IMG/VR virus record: IMGVR_UViG_3300048121_001678
Coordinates: 62,001 to 126,000 of that record
DNA: 64,000 nt
From: a virus
Reading direction: 5' to 3' (one strand)
Below are positions 15,250-24,299 of the stretch, piece by piece. The translations under genes were made by a program, and so were the position numbers. Under the pieces are notes generated by a model. That model did no database searches. It was not told the DNA's origin and was given only the letters and a program-made list of their open reading frames with translations. Within the stretch, counting starts at the first letter, position 1. Every line of letters starts with the position of its first letter.

Positions 15250-16130
15250 AAACAACTAAAATATCTATCCCCTCTATCACATAGGAATGTTACTACTATA
15301 CCATCAGGATTATTCTTTTCAATCCATCTTTCTGAAGCCAAAATATTAGAACCTGCAGATATACCAACAAATATACCATGTTCCTTTGCTAATCTCTTAG
15401 ACCTTTTCTTTGCATCTTCAGTTGAAACCGTCATAACCTCATCGACTCTATTCATATCAACCAAAAACTTTGAGCCGTCTCCAATACCTTGTATACCATG
15501 TAACCCTGGCTCACCACCACTCATCACTGGTGATTCTTCAGGTTCAACAGCAACTATTTTTACTATCGGCATATAGTCTTTAATTTTCAATCCGGCACCC
15601 ATTAGTGTACCACCTGTCCCTGTACCTGTAACAAAAGCATATATAGGGAGATACTCTTCAGTGTGATAATGAATGTCACTTAATATCTCCTTAGCCGTGG
15701 TTTCTTCATGTGATTTTATGTTTAATGGATTATTAAATTGGTCACAGTTAAACCACCCATTTTCCTTCGCTAATTTATCTCTAAGATTAATAGCGGTATC
15801 AAACTCACCCGCTGGTACCTCAATAAGTTCAGCGCCATAATACTCCATAGTTTTCTTTCTTTCTTCTGACATATTAGACGGCATCACAATCACACAATGA
15901 TACCCTCTTTCTGCCGCCAACCAAGCGAATGACACACCCATATTACCTGATGTCGCCTCAATAATCGTATCCCCTTTTTTTAAAATTCCTCTATTTTCCG
16001 CATCATTTATAATATAAGATGCTGGTCTGTCTTTTATTGAACCTGTTGGATTGAATACCTCCGCCTTCGCATATAATTTTTCACTTAACTTAATAAGTGG
16101 TGTATTTCCTATTTTATCTGATAATCTCAT
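15246..16130 (-). CDS. cysM: Cysteine synthase, CysM-like
   Basis: 294 aa, a complete PLP-dependent beta-replacement enzyme that makes cysteine from O-acetyl- or O-phosphoserine and a sulfur donor. Visible motifs are NPTGSIKDRPA (PLP lysine K33), EATSGNMGVSFA, the phosphate-binding GTGTGGTLMGAG, FVGISAGSN and the C-terminal LCDRGDRYFS. MPSNMSEERKKTMEYYGAEL and CDQFNNPLN are closer to CysM than CysK as I recall them. It is coupled on both sides by ATGA overlaps, so it is part of the phage operon rather than a passenger. It is an auxiliary metabolic gene; the many Cys-rich virion proteins nearby may be one reason for it. Confidence 0.92.
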   Translation of the reverse strand: MRLSDKIGNTPLIKLSEKLYAKAEVFNPTGSIKDRPASYIINDAENRGILKKGDTIIEATSGNMGVSFAWLAAERGYHCVIVMPSNMSEERKKTMEYYGAELIEVPAGEFDTAINLRDKLAKENGWFNCDQFNNPLNIKSHEETTAKEILSDIHYHTEEYLPIYAFVTGTGTGGTLMGAGLKIKDYMPIVKIVAVEPEESPVMSGGEPGLHGIQGIGDGSKFLVDMNRVDEVMTVSTEDAKKRSKRLAKEHGIFVGISAGSNILASERWIEKNNPDGIVVTFLCDRGDRYFSCL

Positions 16131-16537
16131 CGTATTGATTTAAATTTTCCGTGAATATAATAATTAAATTGTTCCCACCAAGTTAGTTTAGTTCCCCACA
16201 TCACTCGGTCAATCATATCAATACACCAATTATCCCATTTTTCAAACAGGAAAAAGACATCAATAGTAAGTTCACCAGCATGAGTTACCGTTGGGAATGA
16301 CCATGTGATTTCAAATAGTGAGCCTTCCCAATGAATACCATTGTGGATATTCATGATTTGGAAACCAAACTTATCATGGTCACCACCCAAATACACATTG
16401 AATAATCCTATCTTAAGGTTCCATCGGTGGGTCTTCCACGCTATCTTCTGAAGTAGCTTTCTTATTTTCATTTTTTTTTGTTTTTTCATTCCACATTTCA
16501 TCCCAAAAATAAAACTCTTGTTTATCCTTAAAATCAC
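16127..16537 (-). CDS. Hypothetical Trp-rich protein
   Basis: 136 aa from a GTG start that overlaps the zinc-ribbon stop (GTGA); an ATG at 16501 is an alternative. The N-terminal 30 residues are basic. The rest is rich in Trp, Phe and His (IHWEGSLFEITWSFPTVTH, WDNWCIDMIDRVMWGTKLTW), suggesting a compact beta-rich domain. The stop overlaps the CysM gene. No family recognised. Confidence 0.7.
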   Translation of the reverse strand: MILRINKSFIFGMKCGMKKQKKMKIRKLLQKIAWKTHRWNLKIGLFNVYLGGDHDKFGFQIMNIHNGIHWEGSLFEITWSFPTVTHAGELTIDVFFLFEKWDNWCIDMIDRVMWGTKLTWWEQFNYYIHGKFKSIR

Positions 16538-16758
16538 TCATCCCCAAGAATATTAAACTCCTCATTCATGTGCCCACATTCTCTACATACATATGTTTCC
16601 ATCGGGACCAATTGGTCTTCAGGGGAACCTGTTAACAATTTACTAATTTTTTTTATAATTGTCACCTTTTCAAAGAAAATATTTTCACATTTCTCACATT
16701 TGATATTCGGTGAATCCATTACGTTCACCTGAATCTGTTTTCCTCCACTTAAATCCAT
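16534..16758 (-). CDS. Small zinc-ribbon protein
   Basis: 74 aa with two CxxC knuckles (CEKC at 21-24 and CREC at 58-61) about 34 residues apart, the spacing of a zinc ribbon. The opening MDLSGGKQIQVNVMD resembles a small conserved protein I recall from T4-like marine phages. It probably binds zinc and may bind nucleic acid or polymerase. It is coupled downstream by GTGA. Confidence 0.75.
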   Translation of the reverse strand: MDLSGGKQIQVNVMDSPNIKCEKCENIFFEKVTIIKKISKLLTGSPEDQLVPMETYVCRECGHMNEEFNILGDE

Positions 16759-16772
16759 AATTTATTTGGCAT

Positions 16773-17411
16773 TTATCTTTTTAATTGGCAGAATGATACA
16801 ATAATGTATCTCTGACCTGTTAATACGGGTAAACCCCCGTGACGATGAGTTATTTGACCTGGATGTACCGATATATAACCTTTTTCACCTTTGAGTGATG
16901 TTTTTTGGTTTGGAAAATACGTACCACCACCAGTAAAATCTTCAGTATTTAATGTAACCACAACAGTTATTTGACTCGCATCGTGGTGTAAACCTAAATG
17001 ATATTGTGCATATGGGTGGTATCTCGCAATAAAGTTTTCCGAATGTAAATTCACCCATTCAGGTTCTTCTAATTTAAATAAATGTGCTGACATAGGCCAC
17101 ACATACTCCTCCAGTATCGATTGGTAAGTATCATGTAATCCCAAGGTTTCTAATACCATATCAGTTGTTGGATAATTCTCATGTCTATCAACGGTCCAAC
17201 AGTTACAGGCCTCCGCTTCTTGAACTATATAATCACAAAATAAATCTGTGAAACAAGGAATGGTATAGATATTAGGTAACTCTTCCTGTACATATAAATC
17301 CCAATTACCTGTTAGTAATTCAGGTCGTAAAAACTTCTCTTTCCACCCATCAGGGTCAGTAAAATAAGTATATAACTCAGGGTGTATTTTATTGGTTTTA
17401 ATATCTTCCAT
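16773..17411 (-). CDS. 2OG-Fe(II) oxygenase, prolyl/lysyl-hydroxylase type, 1
   Basis: 212 aa. The double-stranded beta-helix core carries LHHDAS (iron ligands His142 and Asp144), the distal GQITHRHGG (His189), and Arg201 in LTGQRYIIVSF for 2-oxoglutarate. The GGGTYFP loop and the overall pattern are those of the P4H/PLOD hydroxylases that act on Pro or Lys side chains. It starts inside the tail of the small membrane-protein gene at 17398. Two such genes lie nearly side by side. A virion-protein substrate such as Thr/Pro repeats is possible; nucleic-acid or small-molecule substrates cannot be excluded. Confidence 0.9.
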   Translation of the reverse strand: MEDIKTNKIHPELYTYFTDPDGWKEKFLRPELLTGNWDLYVQEELPNIYTIPCFTDLFCDYIVQEAEACNCWTVDRHENYPTTDMVLETLGLHDTYQSILEEYVWPMSAHLFKLEEPEWVNLHSENFIARYHPYAQYHLGLHHDASQITVVVTLNTEDFTGGGTYFPNQKTSLKGEKGYISVHPGQITHRHGGLPVLTGQRYIIVSFCQLKR

Positions 17412-17562
17412 TTTCTTCTCCGTATTCTCTTGCTAATCTTAGACCCCATCCAATCATTAACCCACCAGCAAATGATGACCATAACCATGGATACATACAT
17501 AACCACATCCCTATAATAGCGAATATGCCTGAGTGTCCGTATTTAGTTATTTTTATTTTCAT
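17398..17562 (-). CDS. 54-aa small membrane protein
   Basis: The ATG at 17562 overlaps the end of the upstream oxygenase gene by 20 bp, and the TAA at 17398 overlaps the start of the next oxygenase by 14 bp. The product begins MKIKITKYGHSG. It has a hydrophobic stretch about 12-40 (IFAIIGMWLCMYPWLW, FAGGLMIGW) and a charged tail LRLAREYGEENGRY. It fits exactly between the two oxygenase genes, which supports it as real. Function unknown. Confidence 0.65.
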   Translation of the reverse strand: MKIKITKYGHSGIFAIIGMWLCMYPWLWSSFAGGLMIGWGLRLAREYGEENGRY

Positions 17563-18154
17563 TACAATAATTAATCATATATTTCACATTATTATCTCTA
17601 ACCATTTTAACACCGTATCTGTGAGTTACTTGACCAGGAAAAATATATAAGTGTCCCTGTTTTGGTTTTATAACACAATCATACTTTTCAAAGTATAACT
17701 CACCACCATTATCTACATTCTTATCAAATTTTATTAATTTAGTTATATTAACAAAATCATGATGGAGTCTAATATCATCACCTTTTTCAAATGTTAGTAA
17801 CTCACTCTTGACATTCATCTCTCTAAAACCTCTACCTGATACGGACCAATAGTGATTCATCATTTCAAAACCATATTCCTCAATAACATCATAATAATCT
17901 TGATAGAATGAATGTTCATTAAATTCATACGACTTTAATCGTGTCCCCCATTTATTAGTTACCTGTACCTCTTCATTCTCAATATTTTCTAAGAATTTAT
18001 CACAGAACTCTTCAGTGAAAAAAGGAATTTCTAACACGTCAGTGCATGGGTTTCCTATCATTAAGTCCCATTCTTTGGATAATGCTTCCTTTCTCATGCA
18101 AAGAGCTTTCCATCGGTTAACGTTAGTAAAGTCAAATATTTCAGGGTATTTCAT
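17543..18154 (-). CDS. 2OG-Fe(II) oxygenase, 2
   Basis: 203 aa, a diverged paralogue of the gene at 16773. The iron triad is intact (LHHDFV with His131 and Asp133; GQVTHRYGV with His178). At the position expected for the 2-oxoglutarate-binding Arg it has Lys191 (NNVKYMINY), which is acceptable in some subfamilies. The first 45 residues share a similar layout with the other oxygenase (WKALCMRKEALSKEWDLMI versus WKEKFLRPELLTGNWDLYV). The pair probably modify related substrates. Confidence 0.87.
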   Translation of the reverse strand: MKYPEIFDFTNVNRWKALCMRKEALSKEWDLMIGNPCTDVLEIPFFTEEFCDKFLENIENEEVQVTNKWGTRLKSYEFNEHSFYQDYYDVIEEYGFEMMNHYWSVSGRGFREMNVKSELLTFEKGDDIRLHHDFVNITKLIKFDKNVDNGGELYFEKYDCVIKPKQGHLYIFPGQVTHRYGVKMVRDNNVKYMINYCNENKNN

Positions 18155-18180
18155 AACAGATTAAAAATAATATATTTTAT

Positions 18181-19038
18181 CTACTTATCAAGATATTTGG
18201 TTATATCCATTTCCATAATAGTTTTTATAACATCTTTAGGAACTCTAAATTCCTTATAGTCCGATTCCTTAGTTACTAATACAACAATACAACCCATAAG
18301 TTTTAAATTCTCATATTTTGTACCCTCCAACATCTTTAATAGTAACTTACCATAGAAAGGTAACTGCAAATAGTAGTGACCTAGTGAGTTATCAGGTAAT
18401 TCTTGAAATGGTGATTTCATTTTTTTAGTCCACTTATTAGTTTCAAAGTTTTTAGGTTTGTTAGTTTTCCAATCAGTAATGACCAAACCAAAACCTGTTT
18501 TTTCTTTATTCATAACCAACCAAACTTTATCAGGTTGACCCGTGTACCCTAATTCGGGGTGACCCAACACCATTTCCGTATCTAATAATACGGCATCCCT
18601 ATCAACCATTAATTTAATGAATTTCTCACCGGCATTAATCATTGAGTTTGACTTCATTTCCTGTTCCAAATCGACCTCGAAGATTGGTTCACGAACATCT
18701 TTGTAGTCACCATTTTGTTCAATGATTTTCTTCTCCAAGATGTAGTGAACACGTGACCCCATATTAGTTGCGTATGAACCTGCCGCTGACCATTCGTCCA
18801 ATAGACGTTGCATCTCTACTCTATCTCCCTTCGCCTTCTTATATGCTATCTCATCAGCAGGAAATGGTTCATAAAATAACTTCAACAATTTAGAGACTGA
18901 CGGCCATTTAGAACTTGTTTCACCATCACTACCTCTCATAAAATAAGTGTGAGTGTCCTCAATAAAACTAAGGTTTAACTCTTCTTTCTTATTCTCAATA
19001 ATTTCTCTGATTTCCTCAGCGATTTTTTTTAATTCCAT
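18181..19038 (-). CDS. PD-(D/E)XK (RecB-like) nuclease
   Basis: 285 aa. The pattern fits RecB/Cas4-type phage exonucleases: MGSRVHYILEKKI (motif I helix), GYTGQPDKVWLV (catalytic Asp), VITDWKTNKP (D-x-K), and HYYLQLPFYGKLL (the QxxxY helix). It probably degrades or processes DNA ends. It is placed between the oxygenases and the primase. Confidence 0.85.
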   Translation of the reverse strand: MELKKIAEEIREIIENKKEELNLSFIEDTHTYFMRGSDGETSSKWPSVSKLLKLFYEPFPADEIAYKKAKGDRVEMQRLLDEWSAAGSYATNMGSRVHYILEKKIIEQNGDYKDVREPIFEVDLEQEMKSNSMINAGEKFIKLMVDRDAVLLDTEMVLGHPELGYTGQPDKVWLVMNKEKTGFGLVITDWKTNKPKNFETNKWTKKMKSPFQELPDNSLGHYYLQLPFYGKLLLKMLEGTKYENLKLMGCIVVLVTKESDYKEFRVPKDVIKTIMEMDITKYLDK

Positions 19039-19041
19039 ATT

Positions 19042-19968
19042 CTATCTTTCTAACTTAACAAAGCAACCTTCAGGTATTTGACCCCTTAAGTCACCTAAAT
19101 CCCTATCATCGGGTAATTTTATAATATCTATTCTACCGTAAAGTCTACCACCACTTAATTTGTGGTACAATTTTTTAGCATCCTCCCAAGCGTCACCATC
19201 TAAACAAATAATAATTCTACCTTTAGCTCTTTCATATAATGTTTCCCACAACATATCGGATAAGAACTTACCAAGTAGTGGTATCGAATTAGGTACGAAG
19301 AAACCATCAAAGACCCCTTCTACCAAATATATATCCTCATCCCAATTTATACGTGACTCATTAAAGATAAGCAATTCTTTCGGAGCAACAGGGTTTTTGT
19401 ATTTAAACTTTGAATATTTATCCCAACTCCTTGAAACGAAATAGTTTAACACCCCATTTAAATCATATGATGGAACGATAATACGTCCACCATATTCACC
19501 ATCGATGGCAAATCCAATATCGTATTTCTCAATCATTTCATCGGTTATACCTCTTTTCTTTAAATAATTATACGCCTGTGCTCGAGGTGGGTATATTGGA
19601 TTAACATCTTTGAATTTTTGATATTCTTTAGGTATACGAAGTTTTTCGTATTTCTTCTCTTTTCGTTCAAAATCATCAGGACGAACTAAAGTATAGTATT
19701 CTTTATCTTTCTTATTACCATACTCGTCAATTAATCTACCTAAGTGACCATAAGTACCATGAGTTTCAGCACAAGACCAACACTTATAAACGTGTTGTGC
19801 ATAATTAATTTCGAGATTACCCTTACCATCACCATCATCTAATCCTTTTATATCGTGTGAACAAACAGGACAATCAAAAGATACCTGTCCAGTAATCTCG
19901 TTGTGTTTACGATACTCACCGAAGATACCTTCAATTATATCTAATATTAATGATTCATCTCTCTCCAT
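19042..19968 (-). CDS. DnaG-type DNA primase
   Basis: 308 aa. A zinc-binding domain has CPVC (33-36) and CWSC (63-66), followed by a linker and a TOPRIM domain with YLVEGVFDGF (catalytic Glu) and IIICLDGDAW (DxD). It lacks the helicase-binding C-terminal domain of bacterial DnaG, so it is closer to T4 gp61 in size. It should make RNA primers for phage replication. A TATTTAT element ends 13 nt before the ATG. Confidence 0.9.
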   Translation of the reverse strand: MERDESLILDIIEGIFGEYRKHNEITGQVSFDCPVCSHDIKGLDDGDGKGNLEINYAQHVYKCWSCAETHGTYGHLGRLIDEYGNKKDKEYYTLVRPDDFERKEKKYEKLRIPKEYQKFKDVNPIYPPRAQAYNYLKKRGITDEMIEKYDIGFAIDGEYGGRIIVPSYDLNGVLNYFVSRSWDKYSKFKYKNPVAPKELLIFNESRINWDEDIYLVEGVFDGFFVPNSIPLLGKFLSDMLWETLYERAKGRIIICLDGDAWEDAKKLYHKLSGGRLYGRIDIIKLPDDRDLGDLRGQIPEGCFVKLER

Positions 19969-19981
19969 CAGAGTAAAGATA

Positions 19982-19988
19982 ATAAATA
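19982..19988 (-). promoter_or_regulatory. TATTTAT element upstream of the primase
   Basis: The minus strand reads AATTATTTATTATCTTTAC, with the core ending 13 nt before the ATG at 19968. It lacks the preceding AC of the stronger copies. Confidence 0.35.
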
Positions 19989-20005
19989 ATTATTGAGTAG
20001 TCAAT

Positions 20006-20605
20006 TTACCAAAGACCTTGTTGTCTCATATAACCCTGAACACAGGTATATGCGTCCGCTTGGTCGAAACATTCTTTTTTCAATGTATTGTTTCGAGTGT
20101 ATAACCAAACAATTTGTGGTTCAGCCTCAGAAACTTTTTGCCACACAACTTCTTTCTTATCAATATCTTTTGGCATACCACCAAATAATACCTTTTTTCC
20201 TTTATTGTTTTCTTGCACCAATTCAGGCCAAGCAAACTTTCGTGAATTATATGTTGAAATATAATTAGGGACAATCCCTAAAATGTCATAAATTGATTTA
20301 GTTATCATTGAATTGTACCTTAATAAGGTACCTACGGTCCATACATTATTAGAATTAAGAAGTGGTTCTTCTATAATCACTTTGGTGATACCAATCCCCT
20401 TATACTCCTTTAACTTCTCTTCAAATGCATCGACTTTACCTAATAATTCCTCAATCTTATCTTCAGGTTTTGGTTTAATAACTGGTGATACATGAGTTAG
20501 TTCTAGTAGTTTTTGTGTTTGAATATCAAAAAGTGACCAACCAATAGTTTTGGTAGATATATCTAACCCCAATACTTTTGGAGCGTTCTTTAAATTATTT
20601 CTCAT
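20006..20605 (-). CDS. RuvC-like Holliday-junction resolvase
   Basis: 199 aa, RNase H-fold. Acidic residues are visible at VLGLDISTKTIGWSL (Asp15), VIIEEPL (Glu about 78), and the C-terminal FDQADAYTCVQG (Asp pair). These match the RuvC-type layout. It should resolve recombination junctions before packaging and would work with the gp46/47 system. Its start lies 9 bp from the stop of the virion gene at 20615. Confidence 0.87.
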   Translation of the reverse strand: MRNNLKNAPKVLGLDISTKTIGWSLFDIQTQKLLELTHVSPVIKPKPEDKIEELLGKVDAFEEKLKEYKGIGITKVIIEEPLLNSNNVWTVGTLLRYNSMITKSIYDILGIVPNYISTYNSRKFAWPELVQENNKGKKVLFGGMPKDIDKKEVVWQKVSEAEPQIVWLYTRNNTLKKECFDQADAYTCVQGYMRQQGLW

Positions 20606-20614
20606 ATTGTTTTT

Positions 20615-22822
20615 TTAGAAGTCAAATTTTATCGTATACTGTTGCACCCCTAATCTTTTTTCGGGAGACTGTACTTTTGATATAATCATAAGGTCTTTAT
20701 CTGAATTATAAAGACCAACTTCACTAACATAAGGATTTGAACCCGTCCATGTAGGGTTTGAACTATCAAGATATTGTGTTTGACCGAGATTTACCCGATA
20801 ATTCATTACATATATTGAGGCCGCGATATCACTTTTAAGTGTACCATAAAAGAAATACTCTTCACCAAAATTCATTTTATTACCTGAACTTTGAGGTATA
20901 TCGATATAATCCTCTAATACGTAATCAGTACCTCCTTCAAAATTTTCTTTGGTGATTTGGAATGTTGTATTTGCTAAACCCGCTGAGTTTAAATAACCAT
21001 TAGATGTGGTTGCTGATATTTGTGATGTTACACCTGATATTTCAACCCAAGAAGCAGGATTAGGTCTTGTATCACCAGTGACCTTTTGTACTAATATTGA
21101 TATTTCATTAGCACTAAATCCTGAAGGTACACCTGATGGTGTATTATTAAGGTATGGAAATTCAGGTCCAAAATCAAACGTAACATTCTTACTAGTACCA
21201 TCGCTACAATCATCATCCTCACCTTTTATCTTAGTGTAGTAATTACAATGTAATGACTCAGTAAACGCACTGTTATTAAATCTATATGTCACCCATAAAG
21301 TTTCGTTAGACCCCGTTAGGATTCCTTGAAAACCAGTAGAAATAGATTGTGAGTTAACTGGCGATATATACCCTAACTTAGGTGCCGGTAATGTCCAATT
21401 CCTGTTAGACTTATAACTCATAGCAGCAATTAATTCGTCATCATCAATAATCACAATTTTTAAGTCAGGAAAAACTTTACCCACACGATTAGGATATCCA
21501 TTACTATTCGTGTTAGTATCCCATAAGTGGTAATACCTAATACCTGGCTCATTCATATTACTATTTACATTAGACTCAAGATAGTGAGGTATGAAAAGTG
21601 AAAAATCAGAATAACCTGGAGGGTCAGTATAAAATGTTTCACCCATTGTACCACCTGAAGATTTATGCCACATTAACCACGGAATATCAATATTAAAATT
21701 ACGTGCACTACCCGTGTCTCCCGATAATGGAACTGATGGGTCTCTTTGTTTCTGAGCTATCTTCTCACCGTAGAAGTTATCAAGAGCATTATTCGTATAG
21801 TGAATTATTGCAATTGACTTTTGGTCTGAAGGTGAGAGATTAATCTTTTCATCGTATGAATTATAATAGTATGTTGAATCTGTATCTGTTTGACCAGTAT
21901 TTGAATTATATCCTAAATATTCTTTTGTACCTGTGTATCCTGTCGAACCGAAGAAGTTATAATCTAAATCATCTACAGTATAACCTGCTGGTGACTCAGT
22001 CCATGGAATGTTCATATTCCATATCTTAACATCTTGACCTGTACTACAATTAGTTTCAAAATTTAATTCTTCTATTTGAGCATAACTTAAAGGTGTGTTT
22101 GAATCATACATTGCCGTCATACCTGAAGGAAAGAAATGTACACGTCCATTACCACCTAATGGCATCGATGAAAAATCAGGTAACTTTCTATCCACCTTAA
22201 CGGTTACATTACCCGTCGACGCGGTTGTTGAACCAGTTATACCTTCAATTCGATAAACTAACATTGGGAAGTTACCTGTCCACGTGTTACAGTTCGCAGT
22301 ACCATCCATCCATATTGATAGATAATCACCTATCTGTGTATCAGCACTAAAAGAACCATTACAGTTTAAGTAAGTGGCTGTGAAGGTATCCGTAGCGTTA
22401 AGTGTTGATAAATTAACTATCCAATTTGAGGATAAAGTATACGCAGAAGTAGTATTATGATAAAATGAATCTGTAGTACCAGTAAAAAATCCTCTCGGGC
22501 TTGAACTATTATATATTTCATCAACTTTTGGTTCTGAAAACGGAATACCAAAAAATGATGTTTTATTTGAGTCCACATAAAGTGGGTATTTTATATTTGA
22601 TTGATTTTTTTCGGGTAAAGGTGTTTTGTTTTGTGCGTTAAACGCTGGCTTTAAAACTTCTAACGTGGAAAGGTCTGCATTTTCAATACAATCATAACAC
22701 ACTTCACTATCCCCAACCTGAAAATAGGTGATATTAAAATTACCCATAGAAATTGCTCTACGACCTGCATCGGTAATTACCGAATTAATTAATGCTGAAG
22801 TATCTTTTATATTATATCCCAT
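20615..22822 (-). CDS. Large virion (fibre-like) protein
   Basis: 735 aa. The N-terminal about 45 residues (LINSVITDAGRRAISMGNFN, TYFQVGDSEVCYDC) have the form of a conserved attachment segment found at the start of structural proteins in large phages. The rest is beta-rich with many Gly, Ser, Thr and Asn. The C-terminus ends QQYTIKFDF. It starts the block of Thr-rich virion genes. I assign it to a tail appendage but cannot name the part. Confidence 0.8.
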   Translation of the reverse strand: MGYNIKDTSALINSVITDAGRRAISMGNFNITYFQVGDSEVCYDCIENADLSTLEVLKPAFNAQNKTPLPEKNQSNIKYPLYVDSNKTSFFGIPFSEPKVDEIYNSSSPRGFFTGTTDSFYHNTTSAYTLSSNWIVNLSTLNATDTFTATYLNCNGSFSADTQIGDYLSIWMDGTANCNTWTGNFPMLVYRIEGITGSTTASTGNVTVKVDRKLPDFSSMPLGGNGRVHFFPSGMTAMYDSNTPLSYAQIEELNFETNCSTGQDVKIWNMNIPWTESPAGYTVDDLDYNFFGSTGYTGTKEYLGYNSNTGQTDTDSTYYYNSYDEKINLSPSDQKSIAIIHYTNNALDNFYGEKIAQKQRDPSVPLSGDTGSARNFNIDIPWLMWHKSSGGTMGETFYTDPPGYSDFSLFIPHYLESNVNSNMNEPGIRYYHLWDTNTNSNGYPNRVGKVFPDLKIVIIDDDELIAAMSYKSNRNWTLPAPKLGYISPVNSQSISTGFQGILTGSNETLWVTYRFNNSAFTESLHCNYYTKIKGEDDDCSDGTSKNVTFDFGPEFPYLNNTPSGVPSGFSANEISILVQKVTGDTRPNPASWVEISGVTSQISATTSNGYLNSAGLANTTFQITKENFEGGTDYVLEDYIDIPQSSGNKMNFGEEYFFYGTLKSDIAASIYVMNYRVNLGQTQYLDSSNPTWTGSNPYVSEVGLYNSDKDLMIISKVQSPEKRLGVQQYTIKFDF

Positions 22823-22828
22823 GTCTTT

Positions 22829-22835
22829 ATAAATA
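22829..22835 (-). promoter_or_regulatory. TATTTAT element upstream of the 22822 gene
   Basis: The minus strand reads AATGTATTTATAAAGAC, with the core ending only 6 nt before the ATG at 22822. This is closer than the other copies, so a promoter here is uncertain. Confidence 0.25.
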
Positions 22836-22883
22836 CATTATTTAATCTTTTTATTTTAATTATAGTTAAATCAACACCATTTA

Positions 22884-24269
22884 TTATGGTCCAACATTAA
22901 CACTCGCCGAAACAGAATTACTAACAAGTACATTTCCACAGTTACTTGTGCTCAATACCGGATTTATTATTTGTACAGTATGATTATCATCTCCGAAAGC
23001 AGGACAATCATTTATCACCGATGGATTACTATTTTGAACTCCAAATGTATTTAAACCTGTTATCGTACCACCTGAAAGTGTTACACTATATGTTTTAGAT
23101 ATACCACTAAATATCGTACCACCACCCATTAATTGTGTGCCATTACATAATCTAGTATTTGTCTGTGATGTGATAACTTCATTACCATTGGTATTAATCA
23201 CCGCATTTCCATTAGTAGTAACACTATAATTTCTATTTAACTGTATTTGTTGTTGAGAATTATAGTTGTTCGTGAAGTTATTCGTAATTAATATGTCCGC
23301 AGTTATTGAAACACCCACAGGAAGTGCAGGTGATACAGATAGTGTCCATCCCACTGACTTTGTATTGTTACTCGAAGACGAAGTTACTGTATTGATACTC
23401 GAACTTAATACTAAATTATATGTGGTCGGTGCTGGCCCTGCAAGTATATTATACCCTCTTATGACGATAAGACCTGTCGTGTCTGTAATATGAACACTAC
23501 CGATACCTGCAGGTAATCCAGTAAATGTTGGTGATGATTGATATGTTAATCCACCATCAATAGAATAACTATAAGGTGGTACACCTGCCCACGCAGTCAC
23601 TGTTATTGTACCATCATTTGAATTAGCACAGGTCTCCATTGTTTTAGATACACTGGCATTTAACGCAACAGTTTCACAAGTACCCGTTGTCATAATCCAT
23701 GTATTACTTGTTCCCAATTCAGTCCATAAACCTTGTGGAATACTAATGTTAGATTGTAGAACAATGTTACCAGGAGTATATCCACTGATTTCCCAACGTG
23801 GTGGTGTATTAGTATTATTATATACAACATCATAAGTTGAACCTGTCCATGACGGTTTACCATTTACAATACCCTTATACCCAAACGCATATTGAGTATT
23901 CGGTGCTTGATATTTAGTCAAACATAATTCAGATGGATATGAAGGAGCCGGTGATGGTGTTGGTGTCGGAGTTGGACTCGATGTTGGAGTTGGTGTCACC
24001 GCATTTACAATACATGTTGTAGACCCACTGTAATCACCATAATTATCAATTACTGTCGCAGTATACGTACCGCTGGCTAAATTTGTTAATGTAGTTACAC
24101 CTACATCACCTGTTGACCAATTTATTGTATAAGGTGGTGTCCCCCCTGTGATAAATAAGGTCATAGTGCCCCCATAACCACTATTGTTGGCATCTGTTGT
24201 TGTACACGACACCCCTAATGGGAGAACGGTAAAAACATCACAGTTATTTGTAGGTATAAGATTACTCAT
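22884..24269 (-). CDS. SprB-repeat virion protein
   Basis: 461 aa. An SprB-type repeat (TLFITGGTPPYTINWSTGD then LASGTYTATVIDNYG, residues about 30-88) is followed by a short Pro/Thr spacer (about 90-115), a Cys-bounded module with VNGKPSW, a second SprB-like repeat (ITVTAWAGVPPYSYSIDGG), and a long Thr/Asn-rich beta domain. SprB repeats are typical of the flavobacterial gliding adhesin, so the phage appears to use a host-type surface fold in its fibres. Confidence 0.82.
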   Translation of the reverse strand: MSNLIPTNNCDVFTVLPLGVSCTTTDANNSGYGGTMTLFITGGTPPYTINWSTGDVGVTTLTNLASGTYTATVIDNYGDYSGSTTCIVNAVTPTPTSSPTPTPTPSPAPSYPSELCLTKYQAPNTQYAFGYKGIVNGKPSWTGSTYDVVYNNTNTPPRWEISGYTPGNIVLQSNISIPQGLWTELGTSNTWIMTTGTCETVALNASVSKTMETCANSNDGTITVTAWAGVPPYSYSIDGGLTYQSSPTFTGLPAGIGSVHITDTTGLIVIRGYNILAGPAPTTYNLVLSSSINTVTSSSSNNTKSVGWTLSVSPALPVGVSITADILITNNFTNNYNSQQQIQLNRNYSVTTNGNAVINTNGNEVITSQTNTRLCNGTQLMGGGTIFSGISKTYSVTLSGGTITGLNTFGVQNSNPSVINDCPAFGDDNHTVQIINPVLSTSNCGNVLVSNSVSASVNVGP

Positions 24270-24299
24270 ATGGTTATATATATCTTTTTTTCATGTTAT

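Noticed and set aside
17312-17506. A 64-codon frame on the minus strand overlapping the start of the first oxygenase
   Set aside because: It is in a different frame from both the oxygenase and the 54-aa membrane protein, has an implausible Trp/Met/Arg composition, and would replace better-supported overlapping genes.
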